NCBI RefSeq assembly: GCF_006716445.1
Contig: NZ_VFPA01000001.1
Coordinates: forward strand, 1,116,001 to 1,180,000
Length of the DNA stretch: 64,000 bases
Reading direction: 5' to 3'
Source of the DNA: Pseudonocardia kunmingensis
GTDB taxonomy: Bacteria > Actinomycetota > Actinomycetes > Mycobacteriales > Pseudonocardiaceae
Numbering within the stretch: position 1 is the stretch's first letter; each line of letters starts with the position of its first letter. Below, piece after piece: positions 1 through 10,347 of the stretch. A program made the translations under genes and the position numbers. The notes under the pieces were generated by a model that saw only the letters and a program-made list of their open reading frames with translations, was not told where the DNA came from and made no database searches.

Positions 1-140
1 AAGGCCCGCACGGTCGCGTAGGCGACCCAGAGCGTGAGCCCGATGAAGTTGGCCAGGGGTGGCAGCCACCACCGGTCCGTGCGGAGCGTCCGTTCCGAGA
101 TCTGCGCCCGGCCTGCGGACGCGTCTGTGGTGGATGACAC
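1..140 (-). CDS. Conserved membrane protein, N-terminal fragment (runs off left edge)
   Basis: The reverse strand has a GTG start at 140 preceded by GAGGGAC as a plausible ribosome site. The frame is open to the window edge. The fragment has a short hydrophilic head, then RTLRTDRWWLPPLANFIGLT and the beginning of a first membrane segment. I have seen this RTDRWWLPP head in uncharacterised actinobacterial membrane proteins encoded beside succinate dehydrogenase genes, and sdhCAB lies only 1.3 kb away on the same strand. A TetR/4-TM gene pair separates them here. The function is not known and only about 46 residues are visible. Confidence 0.6.
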   Translation of the reverse strand, partial: MSSTTDASAGRAQISERTLRTDRWWLPPLANFIGLTLWVAYATVRA

Positions 141-284
141 GTCAGGGTCCCTCGTCTTCTGCGGTGCCGACGCCGACCGCTCCAGGCCGCGGCGTCGGGA
201 CGTCTGGATCTCGCCGGAGCCTACGACGCCCGGTCGCACCCTGCGTGCGGGGCTGTCACTGTGCGTTCCCCATCGTGATGCGAT

Positions 285-902
285 TCACGCGCCGAACCGC
301 TCCAGACGCGCGGCGAGCCCGTCCAGGAGGATCTGCACCCCGAGCTCGAAGATCTCCTCACCGCGCTGGCGGGCGAACGCGGGGGCCACCTGTCGCAGGT
401 TCGGGTAGGCCGCCATGCGCTCCCACAGCGCGGCCGACTCGTCGGGGTCGGGCTCCGGGCGGGCGGTTTCGGCGGAACCCAACACGTGCGCGGTGAGGAG
501 CCGGCTGATCCCGGCGGCCTCGTCCGGCCCGAACCCGGCGCGCAGCAGGATCCCGACGGTGGTCTCGATGTGCCGGAGCCGGTGCGGACCGGTCGGCGGG
601 CGCCCCCGCAGCAGGGCCGCGACATCGCGGTGGCGCAGCAGCAGCGCTCGGAACTGGCGCAGGCCGTCGGCGAGCTGCGCGCGCCACGGCTGCGACTCGT
701 CGATCTCGAAGGCGTCGGCGCACACCGCCTCGGCCACGAGGTCCAGAAGGGCGGCCTTGTTGCGGACGTGCCAGTAGAGGGTGGGCGAGCGGACGCCCAG
801 CTTCGCCGCCAGCCGGCGCGTGGACAGTTCTGCGAGGCCGACCTCGTCGAGCAGCTCGACGGCTGCGCTCGTGATGCGGGCGAGGTCGAGCGGCTCCGGC
901 AC
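285..902 (-). CDS. TetR-family repressor, tetracycline-repressor-like
   Basis: The protein has 205 residues from a GTG start at 902. The N-terminal helix-turn-helix (about residues 8-55) contains LSTRRLAAKLGVRSPTLYWHV, close to the recognition helix of true TetR proteins, where PTLYWHV is characteristic. The rest is an all-helical ligand and dimer domain of the TetR_C_1 type. It is transcribed away from a small membrane-protein gene at 954. The 51-bp gap holds two tetO-like dyads, so autoregulation and control of the neighbour are likely. The inducer is unknown and no TetA efflux gene is present. Confidence 0.88.
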   Translation of the reverse strand: MPEPLDLARITSAAVELLDEVGLAELSTRRLAAKLGVRSPTLYWHVRNKAALLDLVAEAVCADAFEIDESQPWRAQLADGLRQFRALLLRHRDVAALLRGRPPTGPHRLRHIETTVGILLRAGFGPDEAAGISRLLTAHVLGSAETARPEPDPDESAALWERMAAYPNLRQVAPAFARQRGEEIFELGVQILLDGLAARLERFGA

Positions 903-908
903 CGGGCG

Positions 909-944
909 ACTCTATCGGTGTTAGAGTCTCTATCACTGATAGAG
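909..944. promoter_or_regulatory. Two tandem tetO-like operators
   Basis: Two dyads lie between the divergent TetR and membrane-protein genes. Site 1, 909-927, reads ACTCTATCGGTGTTAGAGT and is imperfect. Site 2, 928-944, is a perfect dyad CTCTATCACTGATAGAG. The classical tetO core is CTATCAGTGATAG, so site 2 differs only in its centre. Site 2 abuts the AGAGGAGG ribosome site of the rightward gene, so binding there would block both initiation and elongation. The pairing of two operators mirrors tetO1/tetO2. Confidence 0.85.
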
Positions 945-953
945 GAGGCTGGC

Positions 954-1430
954 GTGGGCAGAAGCAGGCGACTTCAGGTGCTGACGGCCGTGTGCTCGGC
1001 GGTCTTCGCGATCGGGACGGCGCTGCAGGCGTTCGTGGTCATCGACGAGGAGCTCGTCGCACGGGCGATGGAGCTCGCCGGGGCGCCGGCGACGGAGGCC
1101 CCCGGGTTCGTCGCGGTCCTGCGGGCCGTCGGCGTGGCCTACGTCGTGGGCAACGCGCTCGGCCTCCTGGCCCTCACCGGTCGGGCCTGGGTGTTCTGGG
1201 TCGTGCTCGTGGTGAACGTGACGCAGGCGGCCGGGGTCGTCGCGGGGATGGTGCCGGCCGTGGTGTTGCAGGCGGCACGGGACGAGCACGGCGTCGCGGG
1301 GCTGCTGCCCACGTTCGTCACCGACGGCGGGGCCGCCGTGCTCGTCCTCGTCCTGCTGTGGTTCTCCGCGCGCTACCGCGGGCCGTGGGCCCGCGGGGAT
1401 CAGCGACGGCGGCTCGTGGCCGCCAGGTAG
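954..1430 (+). CDS. Small four-helix membrane protein under TetR control
   Basis: The protein has 158 residues from GTG 954, chosen because AGAGGAGG ends 5 bp upstream and the tetO-like sites lie just before it. Four hydrophobic segments are visible at about residues 7-27, 52-76, 80-102 and 126-142, with a basic tail ([14 protein letters not shown]). It is far too short for a TetA-type MFS pump, and I recognise no transporter signature. The 3' end overlaps sdhB by 31 bp in convergent orientation. The function is unknown; from context it is probably the main target of the divergent repressor. Confidence 0.7.
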   Translation: MGRSRRLQVLTAVCSAVFAIGTALQAFVVIDEELVARAMELAGAPATEAPGFVAVLRAVGVAYVVGNALGLLALTGRAWVFWVVLVVNVTQAAGVVAGMVPAVVLQAARDEHGVAGLLPTFVTDGGAAVLVLVLLWFSARYRGPWARGDQRRRLVAAR

Positions 1431-2142
1431 TCCCGGTTCAGCTGGGAGATCACGTCGAGGGGGATCTCCTTCGGGCACGCCACCGCGCACTCGCCGGTGT
1501 TGGTGCACCCGCCGAAGCCCTCGGCGTCGTGCGTCTGGACCATGCGGACGACGCGGTCGGAGCGCTCGGGCTGGCCCTGCGGCAGCTCGCCGAGGTGGGT
1601 GATCTTCGCTCCGACGAACAGCGACGCGCTGCCGTTCGGGCAGGCGGCCACGCACGCGCCGCAGCCGATGCACGCGGCCGCGGTGAAAGCGCGGTCGGCG
1701 TTCGACTTCGGCACCGGCGCGGCGTGCGCCTCGGGCGCCGCGCCGGTGGGCGCGGAGATGTAGCCGCCGGAGGCGACGATCCGGTCGAAGGAGGTCCGGT
1801 CCACGACCAGGTCCTTGACCACGGGGAACGCCGCCGCGCGGAACGGCTCGACCGTGATCGTCTCGCCGTCGCGGAAGTGGCGCAGGTGCAGCTGGCAGGT
1901 GGTGGTGGCCTTCTGCGGGCCGTGCGGCTCGCCGTTGATCACCATGCTGCAGGCACCGCAGATGCCCTCGCGGCAGTCGTGGTCGAACGCCACGGGCTCC
2001 TCGCCGTCGAGGATGAGCTTCTCGTTGAGGACGTCCATGAGCTCGAGGAACGACATGTCCTCGTCGGCGTCGTCGACCCGGTAGGCGACCAGGCGCCCCT
2101 TGTCCTCGGGGTCGTCCTGGCGCCAGATCCGCAGGTTCAGTC

Positions 2143-2146
<4 letters not shown>
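1400..2146 (-). CDS. sdhB: Succinate dehydrogenase iron-sulfur subunit
   Basis: The protein has 248 residues from GTG 2146, whose codon overlaps the sdhA stop (GTGA). It carries electrons from the flavoprotein to the membrane anchor through three Fe-S clusters. The 2Fe-2S loop is [10 protein letters not shown] plus a later Cys (TTTCQLHL). [12 protein letters not shown] and [12 protein letters not shown] provide the 4Fe-4S and 3Fe-4S ligands. It is the last gene of the translationally coupled sdhCAB operon, acting at the cytoplasmic face of the membrane. Confidence 0.95.
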
Positions 2147-4077
<1,931 letters not shown>

Positions 4078-4079
4078 CT

Positions 4080-4784
4080 TCAGGCCACCAATCCGGTGAG
4101 CACGGCGAACGGGACGGAGAGGAAACCGACGACCAGCACGACCGCGACGCCCAGCGCCACGCCCTGGAGTGCCTTCTGGCTCGCGGCGCTGGACCGACCG
4201 AAGCTCTGCAGCGCGCTCCACACGCCGTGCCGGACGTGGAAGCCGACGGCGACCACCGCGAGCGTGTAGGCGAGCGTGACGTACCAGCGGTCGGGCGCGA
4301 AGTCGGCCACGACGTTCGCGTGCACCTCGCCGTGCACGCCGTGCGGGTTCAGGTGCCCGGTCGTGAGGTCGAGCAGGTGGTAGACCACGAACAGCGCGAT
4401 GATCACGCCACCCCAGCGCATCGTGCGGGCCGCGTAGCTGCCCTGCACGGGCTGGCGGTGGGCGTAGCGGACGGGGCGGGCCCGGCGCGCGCGGCGGGCC
4501 AGGATCGTCGCCGAGACGATGTGCGCCACCACGGAGACGAGCAGCACGACCCGGACGAGCCAGAGCACGGTCCCGTACGGAAGCGCGGGCTCGCCGACCT
4601 CCCGCAGCCAGTGCGCGTAGGTGTCGATCGCCGCCATTCCGAAGAAGATCTTCAGGTTCCCGACCATGTGCGCCACGAGGTAGAGCAGCATCACCGCACC
4701 TGTGACCGCCATGACGTACTTGAGCTGCACCGACGTCCGCCGCACCGGTGTGCGCGCGGCCGGGCGCTGTCCCAGGGTCACCAT
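4080..4784 (-). CDS. sdhC: Succinate dehydrogenase cytochrome b subunit (single anchor)
   Basis: The protein has 234 residues from ATG 4784; an in-frame ATG at 4826 would add 14 residues but would run into the LysR-side dyad. Five membrane helices are visible. Histidines in [25 protein letters not shown] and GFHVRHGVW are the four axial ligands expected of a di-haem type B anchor. This family receives electrons from SdhB and reduces menaquinone. It is the first gene of sdhCAB, divergent from a LysR gene. Confidence 0.9.
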   Translation of the reverse strand: MVTLGQRPAARTPVRRTSVQLKYVMAVTGAVMLLYLVAHMVGNLKIFFGMAAIDTYAHWLREVGEPALPYGTVLWLVRVVLLVSVVAHIVSATILARRARRARPVRYAHRQPVQGSYAARTMRWGGVIIALFVVYHLLDLTTGHLNPHGVHGEVHANVVADFAPDRWYVTLAYTLAVVAVGFHVRHGVWSALQSFGRSSAASQKALQGVALGVAVVLVVGFLSVPFAVLTGLVA

Positions 4785-4821
4785 GCGGACAGCGTCGTTA
4801 GCGGGCCCGGCTGCCGTCCAA

Positions 4822-4847
4822 TGCATCGAAGGGGCAGCTGCGATGTA
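4822..4847. promoter_or_regulatory. Dyad in the sdhC/lysR divergent promoter
   Basis: TGCATCG (4822-4828) and CGATGTA (4841-4847) form an inverted repeat with one mismatch and a 12-bp spacer. It lies directly upstream of the LysR start. LysR-family proteins usually bind a T-N11-A dyad between themselves and their target, so this is a candidate site linking the regulator to sdhCAB. The dyad is short and its assignment is by position only. Confidence 0.45.
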
Positions 4848-4855
4848 CGTAGGCT

Positions 4856-5806
4856 ATGGGCGTGACGTTCACGCAGCTCGCGTACTTCCTGGCCGTGGCC
4901 GACGTGCGCAGCTTCACTCGGGCGGCCGAGTCGCTGGGCGTGGCGCAGCCCACGCTGTCACGCCAGCTCAAGGCGCTCGAGACCGACCTGGGCGCCGCCC
5001 TCGTCGACCGCGGCGGCCGCGAGGGTCCCGTCCTCACCCCGGCGGGTGCGGCGCTGCTCCCCCTCGCCCGCCGCATGCTCGCCGACGCCGACAGCGCGCG
5101 CACCGCCGTCGCCGAGATCGTCGGCCTGCGCAGCGGCCGGATCCGGGTGGGCGCCACCCCGTCGCTGTGCATCGGCGTGCTGGCCGACGTGCTGCGGGTC
5201 TTCCACGAGCAGTACCCCGACGTCCGGCTGGAGCTGGCCGAGAGCGGCTCACAGCCGCTGGTGCGGGCGCTCGCCCGCGGGGAGCTCGACGTCGCGCTGG
5301 TGATCGTGCCCCCGTCGGGCGCCGACGCCGCCCTGCACACCACCCCCGTGCTGCGCGAGCGGCTCTCGGTGGCCTCGCCGACGTCGGAGCGGGCGCCGTC
5401 CTCGCGGGGCTCGATGAGCGTGCGGGAGCTGGCGCGCCGGCCGCTCGTCGTGCCGCGCAAGGGCTACGACGTGCGCGAGACCGCCCTCCAGGCGTTCGCC
5501 GACGCGGGCGTGACGCCGCACTTCGCGGTGGAGGGCGGCGAGATGGACGCCGTGCTGCGGCTGGTCGAGGCCGGTACCGGCGTGGCGGTCGTGCCGGACC
5601 TGGTGTTCGCCGGGCGCCCGCGGCTGCGGCGCACCGTGCTCACGCCGCCGCTGTTCCGCACGGTGGCGCTGGCGCGGCGCGCCGACCTCGTCCCGACGCA
5701 CGCGATGCAGGCGTTCCGCAGGACGCTGCTGTCGTTCCTCGCCGTGCTCTCCGCGGGTGACGGCTTCACCGGCGACGTCCAGGTGCTGCGGCCCGCCGAG
5801 GAGTGA
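4856..5806 (+). CDS. LysR-family regulator divergent from sdhCAB
   Basis: The protein has 316 residues from ATG 4856; GTG 4862, giving VTFTQLAYFL, is an equally credible start. Residues 4-62 form the winged HTH (FTRAAESLGVAQPTLSRQLKALE). A periplasmic-binding-protein-like effector domain follows from about residue 92 (GRIRVGATPSLC). A LysR gene beside this sdh operon type is a recurrent actinobacterial arrangement, so a role in respiratory or carbon control of sdh is a reasonable inference. The ligand is unknown. Confidence 0.88.
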   Translation: MGVTFTQLAYFLAVADVRSFTRAAESLGVAQPTLSRQLKALETDLGAALVDRGGREGPVLTPAGAALLPLARRMLADADSARTAVAEIVGLRSGRIRVGATPSLCIGVLADVLRVFHEQYPDVRLELAESGSQPLVRALARGELDVALVIVPPSGADAALHTTPVLRERLSVASPTSERAPSSRGSMSVRELARRPLVVPRKGYDVRETALQAFADAGVTPHFAVEGGEMDAVLRLVEAGTGVAVVPDLVFAGRPRLRRTVLTPPLFRTVALARRADLVPTHAMQAFRRTLLSFLAVLSAGDGFTGDVQVLRPAEE

Positions 5807-5822
5807 ACCGGGCGCACAACTC

Positions 5823-5859
5823 CGTACAGCGTACTGCTACGATCTGCGTACGCTGTACG
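5823..5859. promoter_or_regulatory. Perfect 12-bp inverted repeat operator of the NmrA-like gene
   Basis: CGTACAGCGTAC (5823-5834) and GTACGCTGTACG (5848-5859) are exact reverse complements separated by 13 bp. Each arm itself contains GTAC-N3-GTAC, so the region presents two half-palindromes 24 bp apart, as for two dimers on one helix face. It ends 15 bp before the start codon and just before the GAGGAGG ribosome site. HxlR- or TetR-type repressors of quinone-reductase-like genes use comparable sites, but no cognate regulator is adjacent. Confidence 0.7.
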
Positions 5860-5873
5860 ATCGAGGAGGACGC

Positions 5874-6683
5874 ATGACGATCCTGGTGACGGGCGCGACG
5901 GGGAACATCGGCCGGATGGTCGTCGACCACCTGCTGGCCCGCGGCGCGGGCGCGGTACGGGCGCTCACCACGAACCCCGCGAAGGCCGCGCTGCCGGAGG
6001 GGGTGGAGGTCGCTGTCGGCTACCTGCGCAGGCCGGCGACCCTGCCCGCGGCGTTCGACGGCGTCGAGGCGATGTACCTCGCGCCGACCCCGGAGACCGT
6101 CGAGGAGGTGCTCGGGCTGGCGCGCGAGGCCGGGGTGCAGCGGGTCGTCGACCTCTCCGGCGAGCACGAGAGCTGGTGGGGCGGGGTCGCCAAGGCGGTG
6201 GAGGCGAGCGGCATGGCGTGGACGCACCTGTCCCCCGGGGACTTCATGGAGAACGCGCTGAGCTGGGCGCCGCAGATCATCGCGACCGACACCGTCCGCG
6301 AGCCGTACCCGGAGGGCCGCAGCACCCCGATCGCCATGGACGACATCGCGCGGGTCGCCGCCACGGTCCTGACCACCGCCGGACACGAGGGCCGGGCGCT
6401 GTCGCTCACCGGGCCCGAGATCCTCTCGCGGGTCGATCTCGCCGACCGGATCGGCGCGGCCCGGGGCAAGCCGGTGCGGTTCGAGGCGGTCACCCGGGAC
6501 GAGGCGGTGGCCGAGCTGCAGCCGACCATGGGCGACGAGGCGGCGTGGTACGTCGACACGATCTTGGCGGGATCGGTGGAGTGGCCCGCCGCGGTGCAGC
6601 CCACCGTGCAGCGGGTCACCGGCGCACCGGCCACCACGTTCGCGCAGTGGGCACGGGCGAACGCCGCACAGTTCCTGCCCTGA
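5874..6683 (+). CDS. NmrA-like NAD(P)-binding oxidoreductase (atypical SDR)
   Basis: The protein has 269 residues from ATG 5874, with GAGGAGG 5 bp upstream. The N-terminal MTILVTGATGNIGRMVV is a Rossmann dinucleotide fold. There is no YxxxK catalytic pair, as is usual for the NmrA/HSCARG and quinone-oxidoreductase (QorB/YtfG) group. Such proteins act as redox sensors or NAD(P)H:quinone reductases. The perfect dyad upstream suggests induction by a reactive compound. The substrate cannot be read from the sequence. Confidence 0.82.
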   Translation: MTILVTGATGNIGRMVVDHLLARGAGAVRALTTNPAKAALPEGVEVAVGYLRRPATLPAAFDGVEAMYLAPTPETVEEVLGLAREAGVQRVVDLSGEHESWWGGVAKAVEASGMAWTHLSPGDFMENALSWAPQIIATDTVREPYPEGRSTPIAMDDIARVAATVLTTAGHEGRALSLTGPEILSRVDLADRIGAARGKPVRFEAVTRDEAVAELQPTMGDEAAWYVDTILAGSVEWPAAVQPTVQRVTGAPATTFAQWARANAAQFLP

Positions 6684-6761
6684 CCGACCACGTCCGGGCC
6701 CGGAGTCGGCTCACCGGGCGGCGATGTGCCGAGCACCGACCGCGGGACTACCGTCACCGCC

Positions 6762-7496
6762 GTGGCCGATGCCGACATCCACTTCTACTTCGACCCCGTC
6801 TGCCCCTTCGCCTGGATGACGAGCAAGTGGGTGCGGAAGGTGGCGGAACGCCGCGACTACCGCGTGGACTGGCGCTTCATCTCGCTGCGCCTGCTCAACT
6901 CCCACATCGACTACGACGCGCACTTCCCGCCCGAGTACGAGGCCGGCCACACCGCGGGCCTGCGGCTGCTCCGGATGGCTGCCCGCACCCGCGAGGAGCA
7001 CGGCCGCGAGGCGGTCGCGCGGCTCTACGCCGGGCTCGGGGACCGCATCTTCGAGCGGGAACGCGACCGCACCCGCGACGAGACGGCCGCCCGCGAGCGG
7101 CGCGGCACGCGCGAGTTCGTGGCACCCGTGCTCGCCGACCTGGGGCTGCCGATCGCCCTCGCCGACGCGCTGGACGACCCGGCGTGGGACGCCGTGGTCC
7201 AGGCCGAGACCGACGAGGCGCTCGCCCTGACCGGCAAGGACGTCGGCACGCCGATCCTGCACTTCGAGCCGCCGGAGGGAGTCGCCTTCTTCGGTCCGGT
7301 GATCAGCAGGCTGCCCGATGACGAGCAGGCGCTCGAACTGTGGGACCACGTGATCGCGCTGGCCCGCTTCCCGGGCTTCGCCGAGATGAAGCGCAGCCTG
7401 CGCGAGCGGGTGCAGCTGCGTGCCCTCGGCGGCGACGAGGACGAGGTCGGGAAGCAGGAGGACTGGCACGGCGGGAGCCGGCGGCAGAAGCGGTAG
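6762..7496 (+). CDS. Thioredoxin-fold protein related to mycothiol-dependent nitroreductase Rv2466c
   Basis: The protein has 244 residues from GTG 6762; an ATG at 6726 would add 12 residues of no recognisable character. The DsbA-like start IHFYFDPVCPFAWMTSKW corresponds to the CPWC active site of Rv2466c, but here the motif is CPFA, keeping only the first cysteine. The C-terminal stretch GKDVGTPILHFEPPEGVAFFGP is the cis-proline region of that family. With a single cysteine, a mycothiol-dependent monothiol mechanism is possible. The tail (EDWHGGSRRQKR) is longer than in Rv2466c. Confidence 0.78.
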   Translation: MADADIHFYFDPVCPFAWMTSKWVRKVAERRDYRVDWRFISLRLLNSHIDYDAHFPPEYEAGHTAGLRLLRMAARTREEHGREAVARLYAGLGDRIFERERDRTRDETAARERRGTREFVAPVLADLGLPIALADALDDPAWDAVVQAETDEALALTGKDVGTPILHFEPPEGVAFFGPVISRLPDDEQALELWDHVIALARFPGFAEMKRSLRERVQLRALGGDEDEVGKQEDWHGGSRRQKR

Positions 7497-7506
7497 CCCT
7501 GCTCCG

Positions 7507-8868
7507 TCACTCCTCCGGTGGTTCGGCGTCGCCGAGCTCGTCGGACTCGGCGCCGCGCTCGGCGAGCGCCTCCTTCACCACCCGGTACGCGGTGCCCGCT
7601 CCGTAGCCCTTGCGGGCCAGCATCCCGACCAGCCGCCGGCCGGCCGCGGCGCGCTGCTCGGTGGTGCCGACGGCGAGCGAGCGCAGCTTGCGGTCGACGA
7701 GCTCGCGGGCGCGCTGCGCCTCGGACTCCTCGTCGACCTCGGCGAGCGCCTCCCCCGCGTCCTCCTCGCTCACGCCCTTGCGCCGCAGCTCCATCGCGAT
7801 GGCCCGGCGCGCCAGCCCGCGGTGGTTGTGCCGGGAGCGCACCCACTGCCCGGCGAACGCCGCGTCGTCGATCAGGCCGACCTCGTCGAAGCGGTCGAGC
7901 ACCGCGTGCGCCGCGTCGTCGGGCACGCCCTTGCGCTGCAGGGCCTGCGCCAGCTCCTGGCGGGTGCGGGCACGGTCGGTGAGCATCCGCAGGCAGATCT
8001 CCCGGGCGACGGCCACAGGGTCGGCGTCGGGCTCGAGCTCTTCGCGGCCACCTGGCCTGCGGCTCGCGCCACCCCGCCCGCGCGACCGACCGCCGCGCCG
8101 CACCCCGTCGCGGCGATCCCCTGCGTCGAGCTGTGGCTGCCCGTCGGCATCGGCCTGCTCGAGGTCCGGCGGGACGGCCCCTGGCGCCGCCCCGTGCGAA
8201 CCGGCGGCGTCCGAACCGCCGGCGCGCGGCTCAGCGGTGTGGAGCTCGGACGTCGCGTCGCGCGCCCGTGACCGGCCGGCTCCCCGTGCACCGGCTCCCC
8301 CGCCCGCCCGGCGCGGGCCACCGCGTTCACCACGCCCGGCGCGATCCACCCGGCGGTCGCCACCGGAGGCGCCCTCGCCACGGGCGTCGTCGATGGCGCG
8401 GTCGCCCCCACTCCGCCCGCCTGCCGAGCGGCCGCGCCGGCGGAGGGCTGCGGCGCCGAACTCGGCCACGCTGACGTCCGTGCGGTCGGCCCCGAGCGCC
8501 CCGGGGTCGAACAGCGCCACCGGCCCCGGCTCGGTGTCGCCGGGCGATGCGTCGGCCCCGAACGCGGCCACCGGTGCGGCGGGTTGCTCGACCGCGCCGA
8601 TGCGCCCCAGGTCGGCCGCGGCACCGGAGCCGCGCCGATCAGCCGGCGGCTCAGCGGGCGGCGCCGCACCCCCGCTCACCTCGGAGGGCACCGGCCCGGC
8701 GACGGTCCCGGCGGGCCGGGCCGCCGCGGACGCGCCCAGGGCACCGAGCCGTGCGACCGGCGCGCCCGCGGGCTCCGCCGACCCGCCGGCGATCCCGTCG
8801 AGGCTCGCGACGCGGTCAGCGTCCGCCTCGGCCCGCTCCGCCGGGTGCTCGGACCGGCCCTCGGCCAT
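7507..8868 (-). CDS. recX: RecX regulatory protein with about 280-residue disordered N-terminal extension
   Basis: The protein has 453 residues from ATG 8868, two bases after the recA stop. The RecX domain covers about residues 285-445: three tandem three-helix units including ICLRMLTDRARTRQELAQALQRKGV and LARRAIAMELRRKGV. RecX binds RecA filaments and limits their activity. The family is usually 150-200 residues. Here residues 1-280 are Ala/Gly/Arg/Pro-rich low complexity. An internal start near the domain cannot be excluded, but the frame is intact and the upstream start is coupled to recA. Confidence 0.85.
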   Translation of the reverse strand: MAEGRSEHPAERAEADADRVASLDGIAGGSAEPAGAPVARLGALGASAAARPAGTVAGPVPSEVSGGAAPPAEPPADRRGSGAAADLGRIGAVEQPAAPVAAFGADASPGDTEPGPVALFDPGALGADRTDVSVAEFGAAALRRRGRSAGGRSGGDRAIDDARGEGASGGDRRVDRAGRGERGGPRRAGGGAGARGAGRSRARDATSELHTAEPRAGGSDAAGSHGAAPGAVPPDLEQADADGQPQLDAGDRRDGVRRGGRSRGRGGASRRPGGREELEPDADPVAVAREICLRMLTDRARTRQELAQALQRKGVPDDAAHAVLDRFDEVGLIDDAAFAGQWVRSRHNHRGLARRAIAMELRRKGVSEEDAGEALAEVDEESEAQRARELVDRKLRSLAVGTTEQRAAAGRRLVGMLARKGYGAGTAYRVVKEALAERGAESDELGDAEPPEE

Positions 8869-8870
8869 GC

Positions 8871-9911
<1,041 letters not shown>

Positions 9912-10038
9912 CGCCGGGTCTCCACCTCAGTGCTCGGACGGTTGTCGGTTCTGGCGCCGACGGTAGGGGGCACCACCGACGGTCTGCGGGAGCGGTGGCG
10001 ATCTGTGGACAGCCGCACCGCGATGTGGAGAAGCGTAG

Positions 10039-10052
10039 CGAACACCTGTTCG
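10039..10052. promoter_or_regulatory. SOS box (LexA operator) of recA
   Basis: CGAACACCTGTTCG is a perfect 14-bp palindrome matching the Gram-positive/actinobacterial LexA consensus CGAAC-N4-GTTCG. It lies 128 bp upstream of recA and 72 bp downstream of the DUF3046 stop, the expected place for the damage-inducible recA promoter. The leader between box and start codon is therefore about 100 nt. Confidence 0.93.
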
Positions 10053-10123
10053 ATAGACGACGCTGACACGCCGGATGGCTAAGATGCGCGACCGCCGTGC
10101 GCCGAACGGTCAGCGCTCGACCG

Positions 10124-10318
10124 TCAGCGCCGCGCGGCCGGCACGTCGTAGGCGTTGCAGACCGCCTTCCACACCTCACGCGGCTCGATGCCGGCCTCGA
10201 GGGCGTCCTCCACGGTGCGGTCGTCGAGCTCGGCGAACACGTGGTCGCGGGACACGGAGGCCGCGCGGGCGGCGCCGAACTCGCCCTCCATCAGCTCCCG
10301 GAAGTAGGTCAGTCGCAC
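10124..10318 (-). CDS. DUF3046 family protein
   Basis: This small protein has 64 residues from GTG 10318; in-frame GTGs at 10324 and 10327 are alternatives. The start is chosen because family members begin MRLT. VRLTYFRELMEGEFG, SRDHVFAELDDRTVEDALEAG and EVWKAVCNAYDVP are the conserved blocks of DUF3046. The family sits next to recA in many actinobacteria (Rv2738c in Mycobacterium), as here. No function is established. It ends 72 bp before the recA SOS box. Confidence 0.85.
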   Translation of the reverse strand: MRLTYFRELMEGEFGAARAASVSRDHVFAELDDRTVEDALEAGIEPREVWKAVCNAYDVPAARR

Positions 10319-10347
10319 CCGCACCACGGTAGTGGCAGGCTGCCTGC

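Noticed and set aside
10020..10080. Possible LexA-independent (ClpR/PafBC-type) recA promoter GTGTCAGCG...TATCGA
   Set aside because: The half-sites resemble the mycobacterial RecA-NDp motif, but the spacing is about three bases too short, so it is not listed as a feature.
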